From NCBI GenBank assembly GCA_963932465.1, contig OZ010786.1, forward strand, positions 442,358,619 to 442,422,618: a stretch of 64,000 bases of DNA, read 5' to 3'. This DNA is from Maratus speciosus (lineage: Eukaryota > Arthropoda > Arachnida > Araneae > Salticidae). This document shows, in pieces, positions 1-11,456 of the stretch. Under the pieces are notes generated by a model. That model was not told the DNA's origin and did no database searches. It saw nothing but the letters and a program-made list of their open reading frames with translations. The position numbers and the translations under genes are program-made. Every line of letters starts with the position of its first letter. Position 1 is the stretch's first letter.

Positions 1-1400
1 TAAATGAACTTATTTCAATTTATAATTGGAGCAATAATGTTAAAATACACCAATATTTCCATAATCGGGTTTTTATCATGCTTTAATACATTTTTCACAC
101 TCATATGACGTTATACTATATCCATCACGTCCTTTATATTTCCAATATGACGCAATATTTTCCACTTTCACGTGGAAACTTTGAAATAGAAAAGATATGA
201 AGTTATATTCACTTTCATTTAAATTCGTCCAACTATTTATTTCATTTTCATTTTTCACGTGAATATCTTGCAATAGAAAAGTTATGATATAATATTCACC
301 TTTTTTTTTAAAATTCGTCAAACTATTTATTTCATTTTCATTTTTCACGTGGAAATCTTGCAGTAGAAAATTAATTGTTGTAGTAATAATTTTATTGTGT
401 ATTTTAATTGTTGGCAACTGCTATAACAAAAAGTGTTTAAATTTGATAAATTGCTGTTAAATTGGTGTTTTTTTATTAATTAAAAATTAACTATGTATTA
501 TTTCGATTCCAGATTACTTTAGTTGCCTCGGCCATGTTTTAATACACATGTACGTATCTTTTCACAATTTTGGCTTCCAAATTGTGGATTTTTATAGAAT
601 TACAAACAGACAGATACACAAGTTTTCATTTTTATATACCTCTCTATTCTAAAAAAAGTAACTAACGCTGTCACCGCCGCCGCCGCCGGTTTTGAATTTT
701 TTGTGACCGGAGATCTTTCTTCGTTAATATTAAGAAAACTATTGCATACAAAAATATGAAAATCGGTGGTATTATAGAGAAATGTTTGATCAACACGCTG
801 ATGCATACAGTTTTCAAATCGAGGAATTATTTTAAGAGATATTTAATGCTAAAGTTGGACAAAGTCGTTCCATTAAAAAAGTTTTATAGAGCAAAAACTA
901 TACATGGGAATTTAATCATTTTAGATCGTTTTATTCAATAGAAGATCCCAGTGTGCAGATTCCATTAATTATTTTAATTTGACTAATTTTTTGAGGTTTT
1001 ATTTCTATTTTAAATTCAAATTTTCAGCATTTCGAGAAATATTTTCTACATATTTTAAAAAATGGTATTAAACTAAACTGTTGCCAACTGTATAAACAGC
1101 GCAAACAATAATGTTTGCTTCAAATAAAAAAAAATATTTACACGTTACTATTATAAACAGAAAAAACCTTCAAATTAGAATTGAATATTTAGGTATAAAA
1201 ACCAGGCACTTATTGGAAATTACGCCATAAAAACTACATTTACATGTGAATTTTAAAAGAGAAAGGATATTGTAAAATAAATTCATTGACATGCGTTAGA
1301 AGTCTTAAATAGAAGAAATTACGTCACATTACACTTATTATGCAAAATGAACAAAAAATAATTTTGCAAAAGAGTTTAACTTTAACAATTGCGCGAGACA
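1..1400. other. AT-rich non-coding DNA
   Basis: I recognise no gene here. Apart from the 90-bp repeat listed separately, the stretch holds a short GCC run near 673-690. It also holds two copies of a GTTGGCAACTG/GTTGCCAACTG-like word near 410 and 1080 that could be decayed element ends. Short open frames (for example 756-941) have no recognisable domain. Confidence 0.5.
150..375. repeat. tandem repeat, about 2.5 copies of a 90-bp unit
   Basis: The phrase TTCATTTTCATTTTTCACGT occurs at 241 and again at 331, with a more diverged copy near 157, giving a period of 90 bp. Because 90 is a multiple of three, the minus strand stays open from 417 down to 76 and encodes three 30-residue repeats containing FHVKNENEINS-like text. 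That frame lacks an ATG at its head, starting only at TTG. I treat the open frame as a by-product of the repeat, though a small repeat protein is not excluded. Confidence 0.6.
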
Positions 1401-1407
1401 AAATATT

Positions 1408-2905
1408 AGAGTTTAAATATTAGACTTTTTCAAAATTTTATTATTTGTCGTTTGATATGAGGTGTTCAGCTATAAATATGCAAAATTTCATGTCTCGGAC
1501 TTAATTAGGGGCTGAGTTAGAAAAATTTTTTAAGATACACAAGTTAGAGCCCAGAGGGTTAAATAATAGACCTTTTTCAAAATTTTATTATTTGTCGTTG
1601 GATGTGAGGTGTTCAGCTATAAGTATGCAAAATTTCATGTCTCCAACTTAATTAGGGGCTGAGTTAGAAAAATTGTTTAAAAAACACAAGTTAGATCCCA
1701 GAGGGTTAAATATTAGACTTTTTCAAAATTTTATTATTTGTCGTTTGATGTGAGGTGTTCAGCTATAAGTATGCAAAATTTCATGTCTCCAACTTAATTA
1801 GAAGCTGAGTTAGAAAAAAAATGCTTAAAATACAGAAGTTAGAGATTGGAGGGTTAAATATGACTTTTTCAAAATTTTATGATTTGTGGTGTTATCGCAG
1901 GTATTCAGCATTTTTCCATTCATTCAGCAATTGTTTAAGATACACAAGTTAGAGCCCAGAGGGTTAAATAATAGACCTTTTTCAAAATTTTATTATTTGT
2001 CGTTTGATGTGAGGTGTTCAGCTATAAGTATGCAAACTTCCAAGTCTCCAACTTACTTAGGAGATGAGTTAGAAAAATTGTTTAGAATACACAAGTTAGA
2101 GCCCAGAGGGTTAAATATTAGGCCTTTTTCAAAATTTTATTATTTGTCGTTTGGTGTGAGGTGTTCAGCTATAAGTAAGCAAAATTTCATGTCTCCAACT
2201 TAATTAGGGGCTGAGTTAGAAAAATTGCTTAAAATGCACAAGTTAGAGCCCAGAGGGTTAAATATTAGACTTTTTCAAAATTTTATTATTTGCCGTTTGA
2301 TGTGAGGTGTTCAGCTATAAGTATGCAAAATTTCATGTCTCCAACTTAATTAGAAGCTGAGTTAGAAAAAAATGCTTAAAACACAGAAGTTAGAGACTGG
2401 AGGATTAAATATGACTTTTTCAAAATTTTATGATTTATGGTGTTATCGCAGGTATTCAGCATTTTTCCATTCATTCAGCAATTGTTTAAGATACACAAGT
2501 TAGAGCCAAGAGGGTTAAATAACAGACCTTTTTCAAAATTTTATTATTTGTCGTTTGATGTGAGGTGTTCAGCTATAAGTATGCAAACTTCCAAGTCTCC
2601 AACTTACTTAGGGGATGAGTTAGAAAAATTGTTTAGAATACACAAGTTAGAGCCCAGAGTGTTAAATATTAAGCCTTTTTCAAAATTTTATTATTTGTCG
2701 TTTGGTGTGAGGTGTTCAGCTATAAGTAAGCAAAATTTCATGTCTCCAACTTAATTAGGGGCTGAGTTAGAAAAATTGCTTAAAATACACAGGTTAGAGC
2801 CCAGAGGGTTAAATATTAGACTTTTTCAAAATTTTATTATTTGCGGTTTGATGTGTGGTGTTCAGCTATAAGTATGAAAATTTTCAAGTCTCCGACATAT
2901 ATAGT
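1408..2905. repeat. 147-bp satellite with 551-bp higher-order repeat
   Basis: The marker TTAGAGCCCAGAGGGTTAAA or close variants begins at about 1544, 1691, 1839, 1949, 2096, 2243, 2390, 2500, 2647 and 2794. Spacings are 147, 148, 110, 147, 147, 147, 110, 147 and 147. Three full units plus one 110-bp unit form a 551-bp higher-order block: the block around 1886-2203 recurs at 2437-2754 with few changes. The 110-bp unit is a deletion form marked by GTTATCGCAGGTATTCAGC. The two 105-residue open frames inside are shadows of the repeat. The array ends in a GACAGACAGAC run near 2935. Confidence 0.9.
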
Positions 2906-3135
2906 TTCTGAGAACGGGCTCTGTGACATACGGGCAGACAGACAGACAAAGGAGTGAGACAGGTAGGGTTTCCGTTAGATGAACGAAACTCTAAAAACAT
3001 GCTGCGGATGACTGTAACAACATCCTAAAATGACATTACCATCAGCGATCTACAAATCCCGAATTTAGTTTATATTCGTTTCATATTTTCTTATTCTTTT
3101 GTGCGGCCCTGTAAAATGACTATCAATAATATATA
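2906..3135. other. spacer with GACA-rich tract
   Basis: Non-coding. A CAGACAGACAGAC tract near 2935 is followed by TTTCCGTTAGATGAACG. A similar arrangement appears near 29170-29230. Both resemble the tail of a dispersed repeat, but I cannot name the family. Confidence 0.4.
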
Positions 3136-3309
3136 CAGTAAAACCTCTGAATAGCGGACACCTCGAGAATGCAGAATTTGTCCTCTATTTGGAGGTGTCC
3201 GCTACTGAGAGTAAAAAATGTACAGTTATTTAAGGGTTGGTAATCGAAAAAATGCCCGCTAAATAGATTTGTCCACTAATCGAGTGTATCCCTTATAGAG
3301 GTTTTACTG
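3136..3309. mobile_element. pogo/Tigger-like short inverted-repeat element
   Basis: The ends are CAGTAAAACCTCT and AGAGGTTTTACTG, a perfect 13-bp inverted repeat. The left flank is TA and the right flank is CA, one change from the TA duplication expected for Tc1/mariner-pogo elements. The interior repeats GGTGTCCGCTA/TAGCGGACACC in opposite orientations. It is 174 bp with no coding capacity, so it is a non-autonomous copy. Confidence 0.75.
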
Positions 3310-6300
3310 CATAATAATATCATCCTTTACAAGAAAATTGCATGCTGTATGATAGACAGACAGACATCCAGAGAAAGATAACCTCCCCGGAGCAATAAAC
3401 ACTCATGTCTTTCGTTTTAATCATCCACAATCGTTTCTAAATTTCGTTATGCGAGTATTAAAAAAATCTGTTAATTTCCAGTCGATAGACTGACAACTAT
3501 CTTTTAGCCTGAGTTTTTAGCCGGATTTAGCCTGTCGCATGTTATACAACAGGCCAGATTTTATACAAGAGGCTAATAGCGGTCACCGTGGTACGGAGTA
3601 CTGTATTATTATTTGTTTGCCCACCAAAACTGGTTGCCACGGGTTGTTGCAAGATTTGTGATCACGTGGTTGAAACTGATCTATTCAATATTACTCCGTT
3701 CGTATTTTTTTTTTAATTTGCTCCATGTGTTCAAACCAGTTGTCTATGAAAACATCCACCGGTGAAAGTGACGCACACCAAATTTCTGTGACGTATGTAG
3801 CTAAATTGTGCTTTTTTATCATTTTTTTTAATATAATTTTTAAACGGTTTGGAACTTATTTTTCATAGTAGGTGCATTTAGTAGGTGGCCCTTATAGGTA
3901 CCTTCTGGTGCAATCAGAAACGAAATCCGACAAATATTTTTTGAGTTATGCTTGACGAAAGGTTTATATTAGGCTTTTTTTTTAGTAGGACATGGCGTTA
4001 ATATCAATCGTAGCTATAATGTGTCCGGACAGTAATATTTCGCTGAGTATTAGCCTTCGCTTCGCTCAGACAATTATACATGACCAAAATGACATCATTA
4101 TGTCAGGATATAAATATATTCATTCTTAAAAACTAAAAAATTGACTAGATTGCCTGAAAAAATATTTTTGACGTATTTTAATTCTTAAAGCCGCCCCATT
4201 TAAGAAAATATGAATGAAAATCACTTAAGAAAATATGAATGAAAATTATTTTCTTTTTTTTTTAAAGGAAATAACATTTTCGTTCATAAAACATCAACTT
4301 TTATTATGATTGTGTCATAGCGCATCATTTTCTCTCCACCAGTATCAGTATTAAGGCTCGGAAGCTCGAAGTATATTGGTGGACACGTCTGTAAGTCGTA
4401 GTTTGGTTACGGGATTTTAATTCCACGTTTATTTTATCTTTAAAACTGTAGACATATTTTGTCATTTTTAATTATAGCTTTTTTAAATATTTTTGCTATA
4501 ATGCATTTTTGTAAAGTCTTATAAGATGCAATAAGTACATATACAAATTTCAGAAATTCCACCTAAAATACTTGTAGCAGTAGTATTCTCCCACCGTTGT
4601 TTTTAAGGTTCCATACATAAAAAGTAAAAATGGAACCATTATAAGATCACTCCTGTGTCTGTTTGTCCGTCTGTCACAGCCATTTTACTCAGAAAATATG
4701 GAACGTGGAAAATTCAAATTGGGAGAAGTAAGAAAGACTATTGATTCACATACTTACAAATTATTAAACATTTACAAATATTTTTAGGAAAAATGTAGAG
4801 GGGCTAATTACGTAACTTGGAATTTTTTTTTTTATTTTTTTTTTTATTTTTATTTTTTTTTTTTACCGTGTGAAAGTTTTTGTAACGCTTAACTCAAAAA
4901 TACATTTCTTTTAAATTTACGTATTATATATTCAAAAATATCGTCGAAAATGTAGTGCAAAAATATGTCCACCCCCCCTTTTATTTTCGAATCTACTGAA
5001 ACTAAAATTATGAAAAAATAGAGGTAGTAGACATTAATATAAACCTTGCAGGAAAATTATAGCGATTACTCTAGGTAACATAATTTTCGAGAAAATCTCA
5101 TTTTTCCGTTACACACAAATTTTGATTTTCGACATTCAGAAAAGGCGTTGAGGAGCGCTAGTGGTACCTATCGTAGCAGAAGCATAAAAGCATTGCTGAT
5201 AATGATTTTTGAAAAACATCGTCTGTAATTAGCCGAGATATTTACCCTTAAAGACACAGACGGTTTGGACATACATAATGACAGGGGCTGCGTATTCTAT
5301 GTACCATCGGCTTTTAAAGCCTAGATAACAACTTTTAATGATACATTTGTGTAATGCAATGCCCAGTAGGCGTATAAAATCAATAAGCGTCAAATTGTTA
5401 AAATCAGACTAATTTAATTAGAAGTAATCACATAAATACTATGGGATTCGCCACTAGTTTGCATTGAGTAGATCTCTCAATACGCCTCCCGTGTCTTTAA
5501 AAGTTAATTAAAAACAATTCTGGAAAAACGCGGCACGGACCAAAGCGGCGTTGCTACCTTGTGACCTCCTTTCGAAGCGCGCTTAGCAAAATGCAAAGTT
5601 TAAACTTTGAACAAGTGTTTTGCTTTAGCTACACGTTAAAAAGAAAAGATTATTAAGACGCTGACATTAGTTTTATGAAATGCCAAATGAGGTTTAAATA
5701 TTCACTACTTTTATTGTAAGTGCCGAATTAAGTTCATCATAAACAGAAGAATTATACAGAATAACAATATTTGGTATTATTTAGTGTTCATATCTCTTAG
5801 AACTTTTACGGTATACCCATTCATATTTTTCGAGTATATATACAGCTGTACCAAACCCTACGTTGCATAGTTTTTTAAAAAGTCTTATTTTTCTATTAGT
5901 AACGAGTTTTTTAATAATGCAGTTAATAATTCATCTATTTATTGTACGGAACCCTCTGAGCACGAGTAATACTCGTACTTGACCGTTCATTTTATTTCAT
6001 GAAGAAAGATTCGTCGATTTCCACGATTTACTTGACCCTTATTTTTTCGATGGTTGCACTTTCTTTTTCTCAATTGTGTATAATAATTGGGACAAAATTT
6101 CACATTTTTTGTAAGTGAGGTATGTCAAGACCATACAAAAGAGACATTCCGTATTGTCCGCATAAAATGTCATGAAGAATTGGTTAATTATATGTGGAGC
6201 AAACATTCAAACCGTGTTTTCTCACAAAAAAATAAAAAATGAGTTATTGTTATTTTTATGAACTCTGTGTTAAATTGCACAGAAATAAATGGTATTTTTT

Positions 6301-6361
6301 ACAAAAATTTTTTTTTCTCCGATTATAAATCAATTTTAAAACTTTACGTTTCAATCAAAGA
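3310..6361. other. unassigned non-coding DNA
   Basis: No gene recognised. Notable parts are a T-rich tract near 4829-4863 and, at about 4605-4680, GGTTCCATACATAAAAAGT followed by GTCTGTTTGTCCGTCTGTCAC. That second part looks like an end of an interspersed repeat whose other end may lie near 5260-5320 (GGTTTGGACATACATAATG). The remainder is featureless AT-rich sequence. Confidence 0.4.
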
Positions 6362-6724
6362 GTGTTTCCTCCAAAGCCTGCATTCAATCAAGCAGTGATT
6401 TCTCCAGTCTGCCAATCACAGTTGTCACTTAATGTGTACTTTCGAAACCTACCATACGTATCACAATTGAAACGGATTGTTTTAGAAAAAAATAAGAGAA
6501 CTGTTAAAGCTAAAGGCTTCCAGAATTATAGATTTCAAGATCTAAATGAAGAATATGATGTAAATCTTCTTAAAAAGGGAGTTACTGTTGCCTTGTTCAA
6601 AGGGTTGTTTTAGAATATCTTCCTCTTAGCCACGCCATACCAGTTGAAAAGAACAAAGATGTTAAAAAACTTTTGAAGGTAATGTATAGTGAACAATGGC
6701 AAAATCAACCTGATGATATATTCA
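6362..6724 (+). pseudogene. frameshifted coding relic, family unknown
   Basis: A frame open from a GTG at 6362 runs about 80 codons to a stop at 6611-6613 and includes YRFQDLNEEYDVNLLKKG. From about 6602 another frame takes over with LPLSHAIPVEKNKDVKKLLK and continues past EQWQNQPDDIF to a TGA near 6727. The composition of both parts looks protein-like, and the join needs one frameshift. I do not recognise the family. It may be the end of a transposon-encoded protein, because similar TCAATCAAAGNGTGTTTCCTCC text recurs near 7000-7060 as repeat DNA. No ATG start is evident. Confidence 0.4.
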
Positions 6725-6727
6725 AAT

Positions 6728-7528
6728 GATACAACCACATTATCCATGATTGATAAGCCTGCAATAAAGAAGAGGGATATGTGTATAACTGTCTAGATGA
6801 AGATATTGGTTTTAAAATTTGAAGTGGATTTCTGGCAAACGAGTATTTATTTAGTAAATATTTAATGAATACTACTAGGTACCATAATCCGTCATTTTAT
6901 TTTAACAATAATCAACTGAAATTCGGCATTTATTCAAATAAAATAATGCTATTGTATTATTTGTGAGTTAGAACTTATTTCATTCAAAAAGCGTTTTATC
7001 CACTTGTCAAACAATTAAAACATGTTTCCTCCTCTGAATTCGGTCAAAACGTGATTTCTCCAAATATTAAATGCATTTTATTAATTTGTCTTATGTTTAA
7101 TATCTTAAGTATGCTTGCAATTCTTTCTAATAAACAGTAATAAAAATACACAATAAAAATGAGAATTAAATACAAGTTATTTTCTTATTTATCAGTTTTT
7201 TGTGTTTTTTGAAAATTTGTATCTGAAGGAGAAAGCATGGTTTGCATGTTTGCTACACATATATGTTTGTAATTATGAAGAGAGAAATGTTTTGCTTAAT
7301 TAATGTATTTATCTTTCGTTTAATGAAACGAACTCACGGGTATCACAGCTTGTAGTCTATTTAAAAAAAAAACATTCAAATAATCCCGATTACGAAAGAT
7401 TACGGAGAAAGTCGAACTGGGGGAAATAAAAGATTAATTAATCTTTGTAATTTGATCTGAAAGATAGGTATGTGTCAAATATGAACTGTGTTTGTAACAT
7501 TACGATTTTAAATTGAATTTGGAGACTA
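6728..7528. other. unassigned non-coding DNA
   Basis: AT-rich, with no gene or clear element recognised. It contains a poly-A tract near 7361-7370 and repeat-like text near 7000-7060 resembling the head of the relic at 6362. Confidence 0.4.
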
Positions 7529-7532
7529 TTAA

Positions 7533-7839
7533 CTCTCTCGCTGCGTAATTGTTTTATCAAAATAGCTTCAAAAATTGTGTTTTTAACTCCTTCACGACGA
7601 GCGTCTTTTAAGAATTTTTATTCTTTTGCCACCGGTTTTTCAAAACAAAAATTTTCGTCTGATTCAACCGGGAAATTTCTCCCATTAGATAAGGCAAAAT
7701 TTAGAATAAAAAATAACTGGTGGGAATGGTCAAGGAGAGTTAATTAGACAGAAAAATGCATCCCCGATGAAATATCGGGTTGAGCAAATTTTGCTACTTT
7801 ACGTTGCCGGAGAAACTCTCGGGTTGCGCAGCGAGATGA
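7533..7839. mobile_element. TTAA-flanked element with CTCTCTCGCTGCG ends
   Basis: TTAA at 7529-7532 precedes CTCTCTCGCTGCG, and CGCAGCGAGATGA is followed by TTAA at 7840-7843. A duplicated TTAA target is the signature of piggyBac-type transposition. It has no coding capacity. A second TTAA element sits inside it at 7587-7739. A solo end of the same family (CCCTCTCGCTGCGCAACCCG) appears at about 28131. Confidence 0.7.
7587..7739. mobile_element. nested TTAA-flanked element
   Basis: TTAA at 7583-7586 precedes CTCCTTCACGACGAGCGTC, and the right end GGTCAAGGAGAG runs into TTAA at 7740-7743. It lies wholly within the 7533-7839 element, so it inserted later. Only the outer bases of the ends match, so the family is tentative. 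The left end resembles the GACGAGCG ends of the element at 26440. Confidence 0.55.
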
Positions 7840-7898
7840 TTAAATGGCTATCACAAAAAATACATTATGGCGCCAAATCATGTTTGCTATCTACTTAA

Positions 7899-8107
7899 CC
7901 CTTTCCAGTGTGTTGTCCTTAAAAAAGGACACCTAATTTTAATTCCAAACTGACAACCGGCACCAAGAATATTTAACTAATATTTTCCTATTATAATGTA
8001 CATAAAAATAAGCAAGTTCATATTTTCTAATAACTTCGTTTATAAATTGCGGTGTCAGTCCATTATGTCATCAGTTTATAAACAGAGTTACTCCGCGCCC
8101 GTAAGGG
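7899..8107. mobile_element. TTAA-flanked MITE with CCCTT ends
   Basis: TTAA occurs on both sides, at 7895-7898 and 8108-8111. The ends are CCCTTTCCAGTGTG and CGCGCCCGTAAGGG. The interior contains AAACTGACAACCGGCACCAA and a later TGCGGTGTCAGT. The same internal wording occurs in the element cut by the window end at 63895, so these are one family. It is 209 bp and non-coding. Confidence 0.75.
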
Positions 8108-8111
8108 TTAA

Positions 8112-9015
8112 CTGGTAGTGAACAGGATGATGAACGAATACCCATTAAGTTTAAATGTCTCCAAACATGCCTATTTTTGACTGATTTTATGAAGTTAATG
8201 CTATCGAGTAGATTATTGTGTATTTAGATAAGCTATTAGATATAAATATTATAGAACGGCAATCAAAACTATTTTTCGAAAACAAAAATTGTAAAAACAT
8301 TAGATTTCTAAATTATATGACTCAATTTACATCCCCAATACTTCCTTATCCATCAGATGCAGGTGTCTGTGGTTGGCAGGCAAGTAAATACTGCTATATG
8401 GATATTAGGATAACGTAAAATGCTTGTCCAAACTCTTCGTAATCCTTATAAATCACAGTGTAAAAAGAAGTCTAAGGTATACTGTCACCATGAACACAAT
8501 ACATAGAGAATTAAAATTGTACATTTAATCAAACTACTGGTGGTTCAGGGGTCAGAGCCCCTGAATTAATCTGCCTTATTATCTAAAAAATTACCAGAAC
8601 AAGTATCTCATGATAATTTCAAAAAATTGTTACACAACAACGTGTTTAATTTAACGCTTTGAATGTCTGAAAACTTCGAAGTATTTTTTACATTTATAAA
8701 TATTTATACAATTAAAAAACTTTAAATTGCTGTTTGTAGGAACTCAAATTTTACACAAAGTGTATTAGAAAACAATAAGTTCCAGAGCTGACGTTGAGGC
8801 TCGAGATCTCCAGATTTACTAGTATAAATTAGAGACGCATTTCAACAAATATTTAAGTTTTTAAGACGTGTATTCCATTTACATATCTTTTACGAATTTT
8901 TTCATTTTTATTTCAGAGATGCTATGACGAAACTTGGTCCCTGGGGATAAAATTTCTAAGAAACATCCATATATGAATTCACAAAAAGTAGAAGAATTTT
9001 AGAAGGCATTAATAA
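8112..9015. other. unassigned non-coding DNA
   Basis: No gene or element recognised. The short open frame at 8218-8418 starts at GTG and shows no domain. Confidence 0.4.
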
Positions 9016-9017
9016 TA

Positions 9018-9679
9018 CAGTAGAACCTCCTTTATCCGAAACTCTCGGATAACTAAAATCCATTTTTAAACTTTTTTTTTTTTTTTTTTTTTAATTAGCT
9101 ATCGCATTACTTGTGTGCAAAATCCCTTTCAAAAGCTTTTTTTTTAACTATCATATTCCTTGTGTACAAGCAGCCCTTTCCGAACTACGAGTACACATAA
9201 ATATTTTCGATCCCCTTTTTTAGAGTTCCATTAAATTTAACTTGAGCTCCGGTAAGCTGCGGAGTGAAATGAAGAAAACGAACAAATTAACAATTCTGAA
9301 GCTTTTTAATGTTTTGCAAAAGGTTTGGCATGGCTGGAGCAGCAGAAAGACTGTGATACTGGTGAACTAATAATATAAAAAAAACTCTGTGAAAGAGCTT
9401 CAAAGCTACGACAATCGAAACTGCGACAAACAAAACATTTTTTTCAAATCTTTGTGATATATGTAAAAGGAACTTAATTTTAAAATTAAAATTCAGGTAA
9501 TTTATTCTTGTTTCTATTTTGCTATTGCTTTATTTTTATTAAGCACTTGTTACCATAATAAGAAATATTGCATATATTTCTCCTTAATCTTAAAACGGAA
9601 GCATTCTCGATTATCCGAAAATTTCGATTTTCCGAAAGAGCGTCGGTCCCAATTACTTCGGATAATCGAGGTTCTACTG
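9018..9679. mobile_element. pogo/Tigger-type non-autonomous element
   Basis: TA at 9016-9017 and 9680-9681 flanks CAGTAGAACCTC and GAGGTTCTACTG, a perfect 12-bp inverted repeat. The next bases also mirror each other: TTATCCGAAACTCTCGG near the left end, and TTCGGATAATCGAG at the right. TA duplication with CAGT..AACCTC ends is characteristic of pogo/Tigger elements. The 662-bp interior has no intact transposase. A stretch near 9270-9360 is protein-like (KKTNKLTILKLF) but too short to assign. The short frame at 9568-9768 is only the right end read through. Confidence 0.8.
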
Positions 9680-9681
9680 TA

Positions 9682-10340
9682 GTTAATAAATTCTATATTT
9701 TTAAATTACTTTTATTTTTAATTAATTTATATATGTCTTTAAAATTATCTTTCATTAAACAATTTTAATTAATATTTTATTAATTAGATTATTTTTATTG
9801 TAACTAAGATTTAGTTGATATATACGTACTTTTTATGATATCGATGGAAAATTCTATTCAGATAATATAATTCATATGTAACTGGGTCATCCTACAAAAA
9901 CCGCTACTCGGTATTTAATAAATACAAGATTTCTTTTGGTTCGTTTCTTTTTTCTTTTTTGTAAATTTGAGGCTTTGCGTAATAGAATACACAAAAAATA
10001 TATATAATTGATGCAAATTTGTTACTTATCATTTTTTTAATAAACTATGTGTCAAACCTTACTTCTTGTAATAGCATCTTCACTGTTTTAAAGAATAAGA
10101 TAAATATATTATTTATTCACTAATAAGTTTTCTCTGTAAATTCATTTACATAATATTACATTATAATATGAATTTTTTTTTTCAAAAATTATGTTTAAAT
10201 TATTAATAGAAACATTTATTGAATACTCCGTTACGGTAAAATTGCGTGCTATAATTTAGAAAATATATTAGCTTTCGTCAGCTGATGAAAATGTTGAAAG
10301 GCAGCATCCTTTTTTAATTTCAGTTTATAGCCACTTGGTA
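9682..10340. other. unassigned AT-rich DNA
   Basis: No gene, element ends or repeats recognised. Confidence 0.4.
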
Positions 10341-10344
10341 TTAA

Positions 10345-11061
10345 CACAATACAGGCCTGTTACCAAATCTGACGGGGGTTCTATTCAGAAAGTTCTAGTT
10401 CAAACCAAGAAATATTTAATACGAATTTTCTCTATTTTATTCACGACATATTTATTATACAGTACTAAGTCTAAAGTTCGGACTTCCCAACAGCAGTATT
10501 CAAGAAAGAAGTAAAAAAGCAAAATTGTTGAAACAAATAAAGGTCAAGACTTGAGGAAAGAAGCTTATTACTGAATCTTAACTCATGTCTATGTACAGAA
10601 TAAAAGGATAACTTCTGAATGATATACCCAAGTTAATAAAGCAGCCCACATTAATTTAAAATGTTCAATAGTTAAGAAAGTTACAATTTTTTCTTAAATT
10701 GTATGTTCCCTTAAAAAAAATGTTTTTGATTAACTTTTTATTTTGTTATGATTTATTTAAAGAAAAGGATTGTTTAGTTTAGTATTAATAGTTGTTATAT
10801 GCAATTTATAATATATGAACGTCATATTTTGCTTTTTTATGTAGTTAATTTTCTTTTTCTTTTTATTCGAAAAGTAATATTTTTGATGACTCAAAGTTCG
10901 GAAAAATCCGAAGTTCGGTCTTCGTAAAGCCCCGAAGATTCCGGACTTTAGACAATGTAATGTAATGGAAAAAATAAGTAATCAAACTTTCTGGGGGAGA
11001 ATTTAGAATTTCTCAACTATAATTTACACGACATATAAATGCGTCATCGGCCTGTATAGTG
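10345..11061. mobile_element. TTAA-flanked element with a nested inverted-repeat insert
   Basis: TTAA at 10341-10344 and 11062-11065 flanks CACAATACAGGCC and GGCCTGTATAGTG. Inside, 10460-10957 has its own inverted ends (CAGTACTAAGTCTAAAGTTC, and GGACTTTAGACAATG before TA), so a second DNA element probably landed in the first. Neither part encodes a protein. Confidence 0.65.
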
Positions 11062-11262
11062 TTAATTATGAAATAGCAGTAGCGGCTTAGTTAGAAATAG
11101 CTCTGAACTTTATGTATCTGTCTTTTTTTATTTAAAACATACATGCATTTGATAATTTCGTTCTTTTATTCAAACTAATATTAAAAGATATACTAAACAG
11201 ATATTAACATTTTGCTCTACACTCACACTTATACAGTGATAGTGAATATGTGGTTAAACAGA

Positions 11263-11313
11263 CAGGGCTGCCACCGGTGACTATTGTTTTTATTCTATTT
11301 GCTCCACTATTAG

Positions 11314-11348
<35 letters not shown>

Positions 11349-11456
11349 TTGTAATATATTTCTTTTGCAAGTATTATTGAACAGTATGCCAATAATTTTT
11401 GTTTTGAGAAAAGGGTGTGATGGAGAATTAAAAAATAATCGCCTGTGGCAGCCCTG
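11263..11456. mobile_element. hAT-like MITE with CAGGGCTGCCA ends
   Basis: CAGGGCTGCCACCGGTGA at the left matches TCGCCTGTGGCAGCCCTG at the right in inverted orientation. CAGGG ends suggest hAT, but I could not see a convincing 8-bp duplication. The interior contains a poly-A run of about 30 bases near 11313-11346. It is 194 bp and non-coding. Confidence 0.6.

Noticed and set aside
1886..2754. Pair of 105-residue proteins
   Set aside because: Both are the same satellite higher-order unit read in one frame.
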